From the NCBI GenBank assembly GCA_948579315.1, contig CAPAOL010000032.1, positions 1 through 44,343 of the forward strand: a DNA stretch of 44,343 bases. The letters are read 5' to 3'. The notes below the pieces were generated by a model, which was given only the letters and a program-made list of their open reading frames with translations, was not told where the DNA came from and made no database searches. Source of the DNA: an uncultured Phocaeicola sp. Lineage in GTDB: Bacteria > Bacteroidota > Bacteroidia > Bacteroidales > Bacteroidaceae. Positions 33,522-42,606 of this stretch are shown piece after piece; position 1 is the first letter of the stretch; the number at the start of each line of letters is the position of its first letter. Position numbers and translations under genes: made by a program.

Positions 33522-34973
33522 ATGGGTAGAAAGAACTCACCATCAGCTAAAAAGCAACTAGCCACACTTATCACAAACTACGAAGAAGCAAAAGCAGAAA
33601 ACCGACAACTTTATCTGGATGCTGACCAACTGGCCGACATCGCCGACTGGTATGCCTCCGAACGAAAATTTGAAGAAGCACAAGAAGCGATCACCTACGG
33701 ACTTAAAATACATCCGGGAAATACAGCTTTGCTCACCGAACAAGCCTATCTTTACCTAGACACCCAAAAACTGCAAAAAGCAAAGAAAGTAGCAGATTCC
33801 ATCACCGAAGATTTTGACCCCGAAGTGAAACTGCTGAAAGCCGAACTATTGCTGAATGAAGGAAAATTGGAAGAAACCCAATGGCTATTAAGTACGATAG
33901 CGGATGCCGACGAACTGGGAACAATCATTGATGTCGTATTTCTCTATCTGGACATGGGATATCCGGACGCAGCCAAAGAATGGCTCGACCGAGGAAAATC
34001 GCGTTATGCCGAAGATGAAGAATATATGACCCTCACAGCCGATTATCTGGCATCGACCCACCAAATAGAATCGGCCATCATCTATTACAACAAACTCATC
34101 GACAAATCCCCTTTCAACTCTTCCTACTGGATGGGACTGGCGAAATGCTATTTTATACAGGAACAAATAGACAAAGCCATCGAAGCCTGTGATTTTGCGT
34201 TGGCAGCCAACGATCAATGTGGAGAAGCCTACGCTTACAAAGCGCATTGTTTTTTCTATCTGAACAATTCGGATGATGCCATCGAGAATTATCAAAAAGC
34301 GATCGATCTTAAATCCATTCCCCCTGAAATAGGTTATATGTTCATGGGAATATCCTACGGCAATAAGGAAGAATGGCAGAAAGCCAATGGCTATTACGAC
34401 AAAGTGATTGCACGTTTTGAAGAAGACGGAGACAAACAGTCTGTCCTATTAATAGACACATATACCAGCAAAGCCTTCGCCCTGTCTCATCTGGAAAGAT
34501 ATGAAGAAGCACATCAGCTCTGCGAAAAAGCCAAAGAGATAAACCCGAATGAAGGATTGATTTATCTGACAGAGGGAAAACTATACCTGACAGAGGAACT
34601 GGAAGACGAAGCCGCCCGGTCTTTCGTACAAGCAGTAAAGATTAATCCCAACGTAGAAATGTGGTATATGATCGCCTCTGCTTATTCGGAAAATGAATAT
34701 CTGACGGAAGCCAAAAGATGCTTTGAAAAAGTGTATCAGATGAACCCGAAACACGAAGATGTGACAGAGAAACTGAGCGTGCTTAGCCTCATGCACGGTG
34801 AAATCGACAACTTTTTTAAATACAACAAAGAATGTAATCATCCATTGGAAGAGGATATGATTCTAGATCTGTTAAATAGTCCCGAGCATAGGGAGGAAGA
34901 CGAAAAAATGCTCAAAGAAGTGTGGGAACGCATGAAAAAAGAGAATAAGGAAAAAAATAAATCAAATAAATAA
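33522..34973 (+). CDS. Tetratricopeptide-repeat protein
   Basis: The 483-residue protein has no signal peptide and is made almost entirely of helical TPR-like repeats, for example KFEEAQEAITYGLKIHPGN (about 50-68), QIDKAIEACDFALAANDQ (about 218-235) and RYEEAHQLCEKAKEINPNE (about 325-343). It ends in a lysine/glutamate-rich helix. Such proteins are scaffolds; the partner is unknown. It lies between glnS and a DedA gene, 17 bases upstream of the latter, so the two are probably co-transcribed. Confidence 0.9.
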   Translation: MGRKNSPSAKKQLATLITNYEEAKAENRQLYLDADQLADIADWYASERKFEEAQEAITYGLKIHPGNTALLTEQAYLYLDTQKLQKAKKVADSITEDFDPEVKLLKAELLLNEGKLEETQWLLSTIADADELGTIIDVVFLYLDMGYPDAAKEWLDRGKSRYAEDEEYMTLTADYLASTHQIESAIIYYNKLIDKSPFNSSYWMGLAKCYFIQEQIDKAIEACDFALAANDQCGEAYAYKAHCFFYLNNSDDAIENYQKAIDLKSIPPEIGYMFMGISYGNKEEWQKANGYYDKVIARFEEDGDKQSVLLIDTYTSKAFALSHLERYEEAHQLCEKAKEINPNEGLIYLTEGKLYLTEELEDEAARSFVQAVKINPNVEMWYMIASAYSENEYLTEAKRCFEKVYQMNPKHEDVTEKLSVLSLMHGEIDNFFKYNKECNHPLEEDMILDLLNSPEHREEDEKMLKEVWERMKKENKEKNKSNK

Positions 34974-34990
34974 ATTCTATCCTCAAAAAC

Positions 34991-35644
34991 ATGGAATCAG
35001 TAGCAGAACTTCTTAAATGGGTATTAGAAAATTTGAACTATTGGGTAGTCACCATTTTTATGGCTATCGAAAGTTCTTTTATTCCCTTCCCCTCGGAAGC
35101 CGTAGTGCCACCTGCCGCATGGAAAGCTATGGCGGACGACAGTATGAATATCTTTCTCGTGGTTCTATTTGCCACCATAGGAGCAGATATCGGTGCATTA
35201 GTAAATTATTATCTGGCACGTTGGCTGGGGCGTCCTATTGTCTATAAATTCGCTAACAGCCGTTTAGGACACATGTGCCTTATTGACGAAGAAAAGGTAC
35301 ACCATGCAGAAGAATATTTCAGAAAGCACGGTGCAGCCTCTACTTTCTTTGGCCGTCTCATTCCGGCTGTACGCCAACTTATCAGTATTCCCGCAGGATT
35401 AGCCGGCATGAAATTAGGTCCTTTCCTACTTTACACCACTCTCGGCGCTGCGATATGGAACAGCATATTAGCTCTACTCGGATACCTGATCTATCGGTTT
35501 ACAGACCTCAAAACCACTAATGACGTTTATGTAAAAGCAACCACATACAGCCACGAAATCGGCTATGTCATTATAGCAGTAGTGGTATTAGTCATCGGAT
35601 TCCTGGCTTATAAGGGACTGAAGAAGAAAAAAAATAAGTATTAA
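34991..35644 (+). CDS. DedA-family membrane protein
   Basis: The DedA/SNARE-associated family acts in envelope lipid handling; some members flip undecaprenyl phosphate or phosphatidylethanolamine. ESSFIPFPSEAVVPPAAW (about 27-44) is the E-x-P-x-P-E re-entrant motif. FFGRLIPAVRQLISIPAGLA (about 118-137) carries the conserved arginines. About four to five spans and a lysine-rich C-terminus complete the 217-residue protein. It follows the TPR gene by 17 bases. An AT-rich inverted repeat begins at its stop. Confidence 0.92.
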   Translation: MESVAELLKWVLENLNYWVVTIFMAIESSFIPFPSEAVVPPAAWKAMADDSMNIFLVVLFATIGADIGALVNYYLARWLGRPIVYKFANSRLGHMCLIDEEKVHHAEEYFRKHGAASTFFGRLIPAVRQLISIPAGLAGMKLGPFLLYTTLGAAIWNSILALLGYLIYRFTDLKTTNDVYVKATTYSHEIGYVIIAVVVLVIGFLAYKGLKKKKNKY

Positions 35645-35744
35645 GTGTTAGGTATTAAGTATTAATCGTAGTTGGCTATTTTGTCCTAAATATTTTGTGT
35701 ATAACTAATCACACAGTCATGGTAATACTTAATACCTAATACTT
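35643..35744. repeat. AT-rich inverted repeat between convergent genes
   Basis: The arm at 35643-35664, containing TTAGGTATTAAGTATTA, matches the complement of 35723-35744 in 21 of 22 positions. It lies between the convergent DedA and DUF3078 genes and likely serves as a two-way transcription end. Similar AAGTATTA units recur at 36753-36851. Confidence 0.65.
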
Positions 35745-35754
35745 GATACTTGAA

Positions 35755-36639
35755 TTAGAAATTAAATTGGACTCCCACTCCCAAGATCTCTTTAAATTGC
35801 ACGCGAGAGCCTTTTGTACCGTCCTTTTGTACAATCTTCACATCATCGTCATACATCAGGTTAGTAGTGAGCGTGGTTGAAAACCATTTATTAATAATCA
35901 TATTTATTTGCACTTCCCAGTTCACATCTATATTCAATGGTTTGTGCAGATAATCGGAATATAAATCCAAACGCGAATATACTGTCATATTCTTCAAGAA
36001 TTCATATTTGACTTCTCCCTTCAAGTTAGCACCAAAACTGGATAACAGGTGTTTGCCCGGATCCACGCCATAAGCACCTTCATCCGAGAGACGGTCATTG
36101 AGAACAAATGTTCCGCGCCACGCAGCAGGAGACAGTACAACAGTAAATATCTTACCCGGATCATACGTAAAGCCCAAACCGGTAGTCAAATAAGCGGGAG
36201 CCATAAATTCAGAGATAGCAACGTCCTTATTGACAGAATAATCATATCCGGGAGAGAACTGCGTCTGGAAAGTGGCGAATGCGCTGGCATACCAACTTTT
36301 GGCAATGGCATAGCCATAATTCGTATTCAAATAAATCTTATCATTAGCCTTCCTGGTTCCGTCGTCACCGGTTCTATTCAATCCATAAGCCAGTTCGATA
36401 CGATTATTCCACAGATGTTTTCCTTTCTTATAATTAATCTGATAAGTGCCCTGCAAGTCAAAGGCAACAGAGTTATCACCTCCGGCAGCCCAGTTAGTCA
36501 GGCTCACCTGTGTCAGTTTCAGTCCGGCAAATCCTTCTTTTGTCCAAGGAGAAGTTTGTGTACTATCGGCAGTTTGAGCCGACAGGGTTCCAGCACCCAT
36601 ACATAGCAGGGTGATGAATAAGGTTTTCATCTTGTTCAT
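35755..36639 (-). CDS. DUF3078 outer-membrane beta-barrel-like protein
   Basis: A signal peptide ends at GTLSAQ. The motif KEGFAGLKLTQVSLTNWAAGG at the start of the mature protein marks the DUF3078 family (N-x-x-Q-x-x-L-x-N-W-x-x-G-G). The rest is alternating amphipathic strands ending in the aromatic residue of LGVGVQFNF, as in outer-membrane barrels. The 294-residue length is normal. Function is unknown. The leader upstream can fold into a long stem-loop followed by T6, so the gene may be attenuated or merely sit behind the tpx terminator. In-frame alternative start: residue 4. Confidence 0.88.
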   Translation of the reverse strand: MNKMKTLFITLLCMGAGTLSAQTADSTQTSPWTKEGFAGLKLTQVSLTNWAAGGDNSVAFDLQGTYQINYKKGKHLWNNRIELAYGLNRTGDDGTRKANDKIYLNTNYGYAIAKSWYASAFATFQTQFSPGYDYSVNKDVAISEFMAPAYLTTGLGFTYDPGKIFTVVLSPAAWRGTFVLNDRLSDEGAYGVDPGKHLLSSFGANLKGEVKYEFLKNMTVYSRLDLYSDYLHKPLNIDVNWEVQINMIINKWFSTTLTTNLMYDDDVKIVQKDGTKGSRVQFKEILGVGVQFNF

Positions 36640-36660
36640 GATAGTTGAGGTTTAGTGTAG

Positions 36661-36728
36661 AAAAAACACAACCTAACAAGAACGGAGCCTTGATAGTTAC
36701 CAAGCCTTTCTACCAGTTCCCATTAGGT
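36661..36728 (-). promoter_or_regulatory. Structured leader or terminator upstream of the DUF3078 gene
   Basis: Read on the minus strand, nested complementary blocks occur: ACCTAA with TTAGGT (outer, 36728-36723 and 36676-36671), GAAC with GTTC, and CTTG with CAAG around an 8-base loop. The outer stem is followed by TGTG and then T6. This could be an attenuator in the DUF3078 leader or the second of two terminators for tpx. I do not recognise it as a known riboswitch. Confidence 0.4.
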
Positions 36729-36752
36729 CAAAAAGTTTAAATAAGTTTTAAA

Positions 36753-36851
36753 CAAGTATTAAGCGTAAAGTATTAATTATTAGAAACCAAGCATTAGTCA
36801 TAGCCCCTGATTTGTCAGAGCTAATACTTAATACTTTATACTTAATGCTTC
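36753..36851. repeat. AT-rich inverted repeat after tpx
   Basis: The arms at 36753-36783 and 36821-36851 are complementary in about 26 of 31 positions, built on AAGTATTAA units. The element abuts the tpx stop and can form its terminator hairpin. It resembles the repeat at 35643-35744. Confidence 0.55.
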
Positions 36852-36852
36852 A

Positions 36853-37353
36853 TTATTGTATCGCTGCCAAAGCTTTGTCATAGTTAGGTTCCTGGGTGAT
36901 TTCAGGAACAAGTTCCGTATAAGCAATCTTGCCATCCTTGCCAATCACAACTACTGCACGGGCCAAAAGTCCTGCCAACGGACCGTCTGCCATACGTACT
37001 CCGTAACTTTCGTCGAAATCAGAGAAGCGGAAATCAGACAGTGGAATTACATTTTCAATACCTTCCGTTGTACAGAAACGACCGTGCGCAAAAGGAAGGT
37101 CCTTAGAGATAGCCAATACTACCGTATCTTTCAGTCCGGCAGCCATCTTATTAAACTTACGTACAGAGGTTGCACATACGCTGGTATCCAGACTGGGAAA
37201 AATATTTAAAATCACATTTTTACCATTCAAATCTTTCAGAGAGAAAGAAGATAAATCTGTTTTTACCAGCTCGAAATCAGGAGCTACCTTACCTACTTGT
37301 ATAAATTCACCGATTAGTTTCACCGGTTGTCCTTTGAAATTTGTTGTTGCCAT
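36853..37353 (-). CDS. tpx: Thiol peroxidase (Tpx, atypical 2-Cys peroxiredoxin)
   Basis: Reduces hydrogen and organic peroxides using thioredoxin. The peroxidatic cysteine is C60 in FPSLDTSVCATSVR and the resolving cysteine is C94 in HGRFCTTEG, matching E. coli Tpx (C61, C95). The 166-residue length is normal. It is divergent from the DUF4494 operon. No OxyR-like site was seen in the 142-base gap, in contrast to dps. Confidence 0.96.
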   Translation of the reverse strand: MATTNFKGQPVKLIGEFIQVGKVAPDFELVKTDLSSFSLKDLNGKNVILNIFPSLDTSVCATSVRKFNKMAAGLKDTVVLAISKDLPFAHGRFCTTEGIENVIPLSDFRFSDFDESYGVRMADGPLAGLLARAVVVIGKDGKIAYTELVPEITQEPNYDKALAAIQ

Positions 37354-37444
37354 AATGCATCTATATTTAAAATTTACTTTATATAAGAAACAACTATTCC
37401 TCCAAATATGTTCACCCTTTCGGCGCTTACTTTGGTATTTTGTT

Positions 37445-37452
37445 TATCTTTG
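37445..37452 (+). promoter_or_regulatory. -7 box of the DUF4494-yggS operon
   Basis: TATCTTTG matches TAnnTTTG and lies 43 bases upstream of the first ATG. A GGAAG-rich tract (37483-37488) just before the ATG could act as the ribosome site. Confidence 0.5.
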
Positions 37453-37495
37453 TAGGCAATTTACATAAATCAATTAATTAAAAAGGAAGAAAATT

Positions 37496-37975
37496 ATGGC
37501 AATGCATACATGGTTTGAGTGCAAGATCCGTTACGAGAAAGTAATGGAAAACGGAATGCAGAAGAAAGTAACAGAACCTTATCTTGTTGACGCACTCAGT
37601 TTTACAGAAGCAGAAGCACGGATTATCGAAGAAATGACTCCGTTTATTTCCGGAGAATTTACCGTTTCAGACATCAAACGTGCCAACTATAGCGAATTAT
37701 TCCCCAGTGACGAAGAAAGTGCCGACCGCTGGTTCAAATGCAAACTTATTTTTATCACGCTCGATGAAAAAAGCGGTGCGGAAAAAAAGACTTCCACTCA
37801 AGTATTGGTACAAGCTGCCGACTTGCGTGATGCAGTGAAAAAGCTGGATGAGGGCATGAAAGGAACCATGGCAGATTATCAGATCGGCATGGTATCCGAA
37901 ACTCCGCTCATGGATGTATATCCTTACAGCGCCGAACCAAATGACAAACCGGAATTTGATCCGTCAAAAGCATAA
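37496..37975 (+). CDS. DUF4494 protein
   Basis: A 159-residue cytoplasmic protein of a Bacteroidetes-specific family. It appears to contain two similar halves: HTWFECKIRYEKV and DRWFKCKLIFITL each open a beta-alpha unit, followed by AEARIIEEM and LRDAVKKLD. The second methionine (residue 3) is an alternative start. Function is unknown. It is the first gene of a tight operon, 6 bases before yggS, which suggests a link to PLP or amino-acid metabolism at most. Confidence 0.85.
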   Translation: MAMHTWFECKIRYEKVMENGMQKKVTEPYLVDALSFTEAEARIIEEMTPFISGEFTVSDIKRANYSELFPSDEESADRWFKCKLIFITLDEKSGAEKKTSTQVLVQAADLRDAVKKLDEGMKGTMADYQIGMVSETPLMDVYPYSAEPNDKPEFDPSKA

Positions 37976-37981
37976 GTAACA

Positions 37982-38650
37982 ATGAGTATTGCTGACAATT
38001 TAAAGCAAGTGCTGGCCGAACTCCCTCAAGGAGTCCGGCTGGTTGCTGTCTCAAAATTCCATCCCAACGAAGCGATAGAAGAAGCATATCAGGCGGGACA
38101 GCGTATTTTTGGGGAAAGCAAAGTGCAGGAAATGACAGCTAAATACGAAAGTTTGCCCAAAGATATCGAATGGCATTTTATCGGGCACCTGCAGACGAAT
38201 AAAATCAAATACATGATACCATACGTAGCGATGATTCATGGAATTGATAGTTATAAACTGCTGGCCGAAGTCAATAAACAAGCTGTCAAGGCTGGACGTA
38301 CTGTGAACTGCCTGTTGCAGATCCACGTTGCGCAGGAAGAAACCAAATTCGGTTTCAGTCCCGAAGAATGTAAAGAGATGCTGAATGCCGGAGAATGGAA
38401 AGAGTTGACTCATGTGCGCATTTGCGGATTAATGGGTATGGCCAGCAACACCGATTGCATTGAACAAATCAACCGGGAATTTTGTTCATTAAATAGACTC
38501 TTTAATGAGATAAAAGAAACTTGGTTCACCCACTCTGATACCTTCTGCGAACTATCAATGGGAATGTCATACGACTATCACGAAGCCATTGCCGCAGGAA
38601 GTACGCTAGTACGGGTAGGAAGCAAGATTTTCGGAGAAAGAAATTATTGA
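37982..38650 (+). CDS. YggS/PROSC-family PLP homeostasis protein
   Basis: Single-domain TIM-barrel protein that binds pyridoxal phosphate and balances PLP and amino-acid pools. The PLP lysine is K25 in LVAVSKFHP. Further hallmarks are FGESKVQE, WHFIGHLQTNKIK and the C-terminal SMGMSYDYHEAIAAGSTLVR with the phosphate-binding residues. The 222-residue length is normal. It is 6 bases after the DUF4494 gene and 24 bases before the DHOD-like gene. Confidence 0.95.
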   Translation: MSIADNLKQVLAELPQGVRLVAVSKFHPNEAIEEAYQAGQRIFGESKVQEMTAKYESLPKDIEWHFIGHLQTNKIKYMIPYVAMIHGIDSYKLLAEVNKQAVKAGRTVNCLLQIHVAQEETKFGFSPEECKEMLNAGEWKELTHVRICGLMGMASNTDCIEQINREFCSLNRLFNEIKETWFTHSDTFCELSMGMSYDYHEAIAAGSTLVRVGSKIFGERNY

Positions 38651-38674
38651 TTAAGTATTAAAAAACATATTGCT

Positions 38675-39652
38675 ATGACCGATTTAAAAACTACTTTCGC
38701 AGGGCTTTCTCTTAGAAACCCTATCATCATTAGCAGTTCAGGGCTGACCAATAGTGTTGGCAAAAACAAAAAATTGGCTGAAGATGGTGCCGGTGCTATC
38801 GTTCTAAAATCACTGTTTGAGGAACAGATCATGCTGGAAGCAGATCAACTGAAAGACCCGGCTTTCTATCCCGAAGCCAGTGACTATCTGGAAGAATATA
38901 TCCGTGAGCATAAGTTATCTGAATACCTGACTTTGATAAAAGAAAGCAAAAAGGTATGCCCCATTCCTATCATTGCCAGCATCAACTGTTACACTGATTC
39001 GGAATGGATCGACTTTGCAAAGAAAATTGAAGAAGCCGGTGCCGATGCATTGGAAATCAATATTCTCGCCTTACAATCAGAAGTGCAATATACATACGGT
39101 TCATTCGAACAACGCCACATCGACATTCTCCGCCACATCAAGCAGACGGTTAACATTCCTGTTATCATGAAGCTGGGCGATAACCTGACCAATCCTGTGG
39201 CATTAATCGATCAGTTGTATGCCAACGGTGCAGCCGCAGTTGTTCTCTTCAACCGCTTCTATCAACCGGACATCAATATCGAAAAGATGGAGCATATTTC
39301 AGGAGAAATATTCAGTAATGCTTCCGACCTCTCCACTCCGCTCCGCTGGATCGGAATTGCGTCTGCTGTAGTAGATAAGATCGACTATGCGGCTTCCGGT
39401 GGTGTTGCCGATGCTGAATCAGTAGTGAAAGCAATCCTTGCCGGTGCTTCAGCCGTAGAAGTATGTAGCGCAGTCTATCTGAATACAAACGCATTCATCG
39501 GAGAAGCCAACCGCTTCCTCTCTGCATGGATGGAACGCAAAGGATTCGAAAATATAGCTCAATTCAAAGGCAAACTGAATATCAAAGATATGAAAGGCGT
39601 CAATACATTTGAACGTACACAGTTCCTTAAATATTTCGGGAAAAAAGAATAA
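38675..39652 (+). CDS. Dihydroorotate dehydrogenase-like flavoprotein
   Basis: FMN-binding TIM barrel of the dihydroorotate/dihydropyrimidine dehydrogenase superfamily, 325 residues. FAGLSLRNPIIISSSGLTNS opens the barrel, VIMKLGDNLTN carries the FMN-contacting lysine, and SGGVADAESVVKAILAGASA is the phosphate-binding end. The divergent subgroup is annotated DHOD-like and its substrate is not established, so a direct role in pyrimidine synthesis is uncertain. It ends the operon, followed by an AT-rich inverted repeat. Confidence 0.9.
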   Translation: MTDLKTTFAGLSLRNPIIISSSGLTNSVGKNKKLAEDGAGAIVLKSLFEEQIMLEADQLKDPAFYPEASDYLEEYIREHKLSEYLTLIKESKKVCPIPIIASINCYTDSEWIDFAKKIEEAGADALEINILALQSEVQYTYGSFEQRHIDILRHIKQTVNIPVIMKLGDNLTNPVALIDQLYANGAAAVVLFNRFYQPDINIEKMEHISGEIFSNASDLSTPLRWIGIASAVVDKIDYAASGGVADAESVVKAILAGASAVEVCSAVYLNTNAFIGEANRFLSAWMERKGFENIAQFKGKLNIKDMKGVNTFERTQFLKYFGKKE

Positions 39653-39656
39653 TAAA

Positions 39657-39725
39657 ATTTACGATTAGACGATTTATGATGTACTCCAGCTTTCATCGTA
39701 CATTGTAAATCGTCTAATTGTAAAT
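39657..39725. repeat. Inverted repeat between convergent genes
   Basis: The arms at 39657-39684 and 39698-39725 are largely complementary: ATTTACGATTAGACGATTTA pairs with TAAATCGTCTAATTGTAAAT with few mismatches, closed by GTAC on either side of a 13-base loop. It lies five bases past the DHOD-like stop and 17 bases from the phoH stop and can end both transcripts. Confidence 0.7.
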
Positions 39726-39741
39726 CAACACTTTATCCTAC

Positions 39742-41067
39742 TTACAGTAAGTTACTTGCCAACTCACTCAATTCACTTCGTTCACCTTTCAGCAGATTAA
39801 CGTGTGCAAAGATATTCTGATCTTTCATCCGATCAATCATATATACCAGACCATTGGACTGGCTGTCCAGATAAGGTTGGTCAATCTGTTGAATATCCCC
39901 GGTAAACACCATTTTCGTACCTTCGCCCGCACGGGTGATGATTGTTTTTATTTCATTCGGCGTCAGGTTCTGCGCTTCATCGATGATGCAATACATCTCG
40001 CTCAAACTACGTCCCCTGATAAAGGCCAAAGCTTCAATCACCAGCTGTTCGCTTTTCTGCATATCCTCAATCCGCTTCACTTCGGTAGAGTTTGCAGCAA
40101 ACTGACGCTTTATCACGTTCAGATTGTCAAATAATGGCTGCATATAAGGAGCCACTTTCTCTTGTGCATCTCCCGGAAGAAAACCGATGTCTTTGTTAGA
40201 AAGCGCCACAACAGGACGTGCCAGCAAAATCTGTTTGTAGTCGGTCAGTTTACCCAACGCAGCAGCCAAAGCCAGCAAAGTCTTACCTGTTCCCGCTTTT
40301 CCCGTCAGAGCTACCAGTTTGATATTCGGATCATTCAAGATCTCAAAAGCAAAACTCTGTTCCGCATTCCGGGGTTCGATTCCATAATTTTTCCCTTTCA
40401 TCACGCGGATAATAGAATGAGTAAAAGGATTGTAGCGTGCCAGTACACTGTTCCTATCACTCTTCAACACAAAACATTCATTGGGATGAATCAAATCCTT
40501 AAAATCGAATTCACTTAAGTCAATACCTTCTTTAGAAGAATAAATGCGGTCGATCAATGCAGGATCTACATTTTCAAAAATCTCATTGGATTTTTCGAAC
40601 ACATCTACATTGACCACCTTATCCGTTATATAATCCTCGCAAAGCAGCCCGATTGAACGAGCTTTCATGCGCAGATTCACATCCTTGGTCACTAAGATAG
40701 ATTTCACATTCGGATACTTATCGGTCAAGTATTCGGTCGCCGCCAAAATCAGATGGTCGGGTTTCTTTATGGGAAACGATTCCCACACTTTGGTAGCCGG
40801 CACGCTGCTTGTCACGACAAACAGACGCCCCAATCCTTCGCCGAGCTTCACCCCTTCGGAGAAAAGCTCGTCGCTAGTCAATACATCCAATTCGCGTACG
40901 AACTCACGGGCATTGAAATTGATCTGCTCATTTCCTTTTTTGAACTTATCCAGTTCTTCGAGTACCACAAGGGGGAGGTAAATATCATTTTCCTGAAAAT
41001 TCTTCAAGCAATTGTAGTCATGAAGAATAACATTGGTGTCTAGCACAAAATTTTTCTTTGTTCTCAT
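39742..41067 (-). CDS. PhoH-family PIN-ATPase (PhoH2-like)
   Basis: An N-terminal PIN ribonuclease domain (about 6-150) has acidic residues D10 (VLDTNVIL), E38, D104 and D129. A C-terminal PhoH ATPase follows, with Walker A GKAGTGKT (256-263) and Walker B CIIDEAQN (D363, E364). This fusion is known as PhoH2, an RNA helicase/RNase in mycobacterial work, where it is tied to a toxin-antitoxin origin. No antitoxin gene is adjacent here. The 441-residue length is typical. It is divergent from folC. Confidence 0.94.
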   Translation of the reverse strand: MRTKKNFVLDTNVILHDYNCLKNFQENDIYLPLVVLEELDKFKKGNEQINFNAREFVRELDVLTSDELFSEGVKLGEGLGRLFVVTSSVPATKVWESFPIKKPDHLILAATEYLTDKYPNVKSILVTKDVNLRMKARSIGLLCEDYITDKVVNVDVFEKSNEIFENVDPALIDRIYSSKEGIDLSEFDFKDLIHPNECFVLKSDRNSVLARYNPFTHSIIRVMKGKNYGIEPRNAEQSFAFEILNDPNIKLVALTGKAGTGKTLLALAAALGKLTDYKQILLARPVVALSNKDIGFLPGDAQEKVAPYMQPLFDNLNVIKRQFAANSTEVKRIEDMQKSEQLVIEALAFIRGRSLSEMYCIIDEAQNLTPNEIKTIITRAGEGTKMVFTGDIQQIDQPYLDSQSNGLVYMIDRMKDQNIFAHVNLLKGERSELSELASNLL

Positions 41068-41199
41068 GATTTCTCAGATTTAAATGTTGATATTTGCAAT
41101 CTCATTCGCCAGTCCCCGCGTTTACGGTTAGATTGACGGTTCTAAAGATAAACAAATTAGCGGGCAATAAAGATCGCCCGAAGTTAAATATTATAAAAC

Positions 41200-42606
41200 A
41201 TGGACTATCAGAACACTTTAAAGTACTTATATGAGAGTGTGCCAATGTTTCAACAAATAGGAGGCAAAGCCTATAAGCCGGGGTTAGAGACCACACATCG
41301 ATTGGACGAACATTTCGGACATCCTCATCAACAATTCAAAACGATACATATCGCCGGAACCAATGGAAAAGGTTCCTGCTCACATACTATTGCAGCCGTA
41401 TTACAGTCCGCAGGATACCGGGTAGGCTTATTCACTTCCCCCCATTTGGTTGACTTCCGCGAACGCATCCGCATCAACGGAGAAATGATGCCGGAAGAAT
41501 ATGTAGTCAACTTCGTAGAAGAGCACCGCTCCTTCTTCGAACCGCTCCATCCTTCGTTTTTTGAACTGACTACTGCCATGGCGTTCCGCTACTTTGCGGA
41601 CCAGAAAGTAGACGTAGCCGTTATCGAAGTAGGAATGGGCGGACGTTTGGATTGCACCAACATTATTCACCCCGATTTATGTGTCATCACTAATATCAGT
41701 TTCGACCACATGCAATATCTAGGGAATACCCTGACAAAAATAGCCAAAGAAAAAGCAGGCATTATCAAAGAAGGGGTTCCGGTAGTCATTGGCAGGGCTA
41801 AATGCAGCATAAAACGTGTGTTCACCATGAAAGCCAAAGAAATGAATGCACCTATCAACTATGCAGATTCTATCTCCCCCAATAATCCCACAGACTGGCT
41901 TCCTTATCCGGAAATTCAGGCGCTAAGAAAACGTCTGGACAATGCCTTGCGTCCGGCAGATAGCATAAAAGCATTAGACAAAATACTCGACAAGAGAAAA
42001 GATGCTATCCGAATTGTCAATGAAATGTTTCCGGCAGGTCTTTTTATGGAATTAAGCGGTCTCTGCCAGCATGAAAATATTCTCACCATCCTGTCTGCTC
42101 TTAAGGAACTGACTAAAATAGGTTATCGCATCTGTCCCAAAGACTATCTCAATGGTTTTGCCGATGTGTGCAAACTTACCGGACTGATGGGACGCTGGCA
42201 GAAAGTACATAGCGATCCGGATATCATTTGCGACACGGGACATAATGTAGATGGCATCAAATATGTCTGTGGACAGCTGGATTTCCTTCATCAGAAATTC
42301 AACCAGGAGCTGCACATCGTATTTGGCATGGTGAACGATAAAGATATCAGCAGTGTCTTGCAAGAGTTGCCGAAACATGCCACCTATTATTTCACCAAAG
42401 CAAGCGTGAAACGTGCGCTTCCGGAAAATGAACTATTGGCATTGGCAGAAAAAGCCAGTTTGAAAGGTACCACCTACCCCACTGTTGTAGAAGCTGTACA
42501 GGCGGCAAAAAAGAACTGCCCCCCAAAAGATCTGATCTTTGTAGGAGGCAGCAGTTTCATTGTCGCAGATTTGTTAGCGAACCGCGATACACTCAATCTC
42601 TACTAA
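41200..42606 (+). CDS. folC: Folylpolyglutamate/dihydrofolate synthase
   Basis: Mur-ligase-family enzyme that adds glutamate to dihydropteroate and tetrahydrofolates. The P-loop GTNGKGS is at 53-59, followed by SPHLVDFRERIRINGE. VGMGGRLDCTN and the C-terminal ICDTGHNVDGI (the glutamate-ligase domain) are conserved. The 468-residue length is slightly above the norm, with an insertion near 210-270. Its last 33 bases overlap the 3' end of the convergent ridA gene. Confidence 0.95.
   Translation: MDYQNTLKYLYESVPMFQQIGGKAYKPGLETTHRLDEHFGHPHQQFKTIHIAGTNGKGSCSHTIAAVLQSAGYRVGLFTSPHLVDFRERIRINGEMMPEEYVVNFVEEHRSFFEPLHPSFFELTTAMAFRYFADQKVDVAVIEVGMGGRLDCTNIIHPDLCVITNISFDHMQYLGNTLTKIAKEKAGIIKEGVPVVIGRAKCSIKRVFTMKAKEMNAPINYADSISPNNPTDWLPYPEIQALRKRLDNALRPADSIKALDKILDKRKDAIRIVNEMFPAGLFMELSGLCQHENILTILSALKELTKIGYRICPKDYLNGFADVCKLTGLMGRWQKVHSDPDIICDTGHNVDGIKYVCGQLDFLHQKFNQELHIVFGMVNDKDISSVLQELPKHATYYFTKASVKRALPENELLALAEKASLKGTTYPTVVEAVQAAKKNCPPKDLIFVGGSSFIVADLLANRDTLNLY

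Noticed and set aside
36661..36728. A named riboswitch upstream of the DUF3078 gene
   Set aside because: No conserved core of a known riboswitch class could be identified by eye; only generic stem-loops are seen.
39742..41067. phoH as part of a toxin-antitoxin operon
   Set aside because: PhoH2 proteins can have an adjacent antitoxin, but both sides here are occupied by a convergent DHOD-like gene and divergent folC, with no small gene between.
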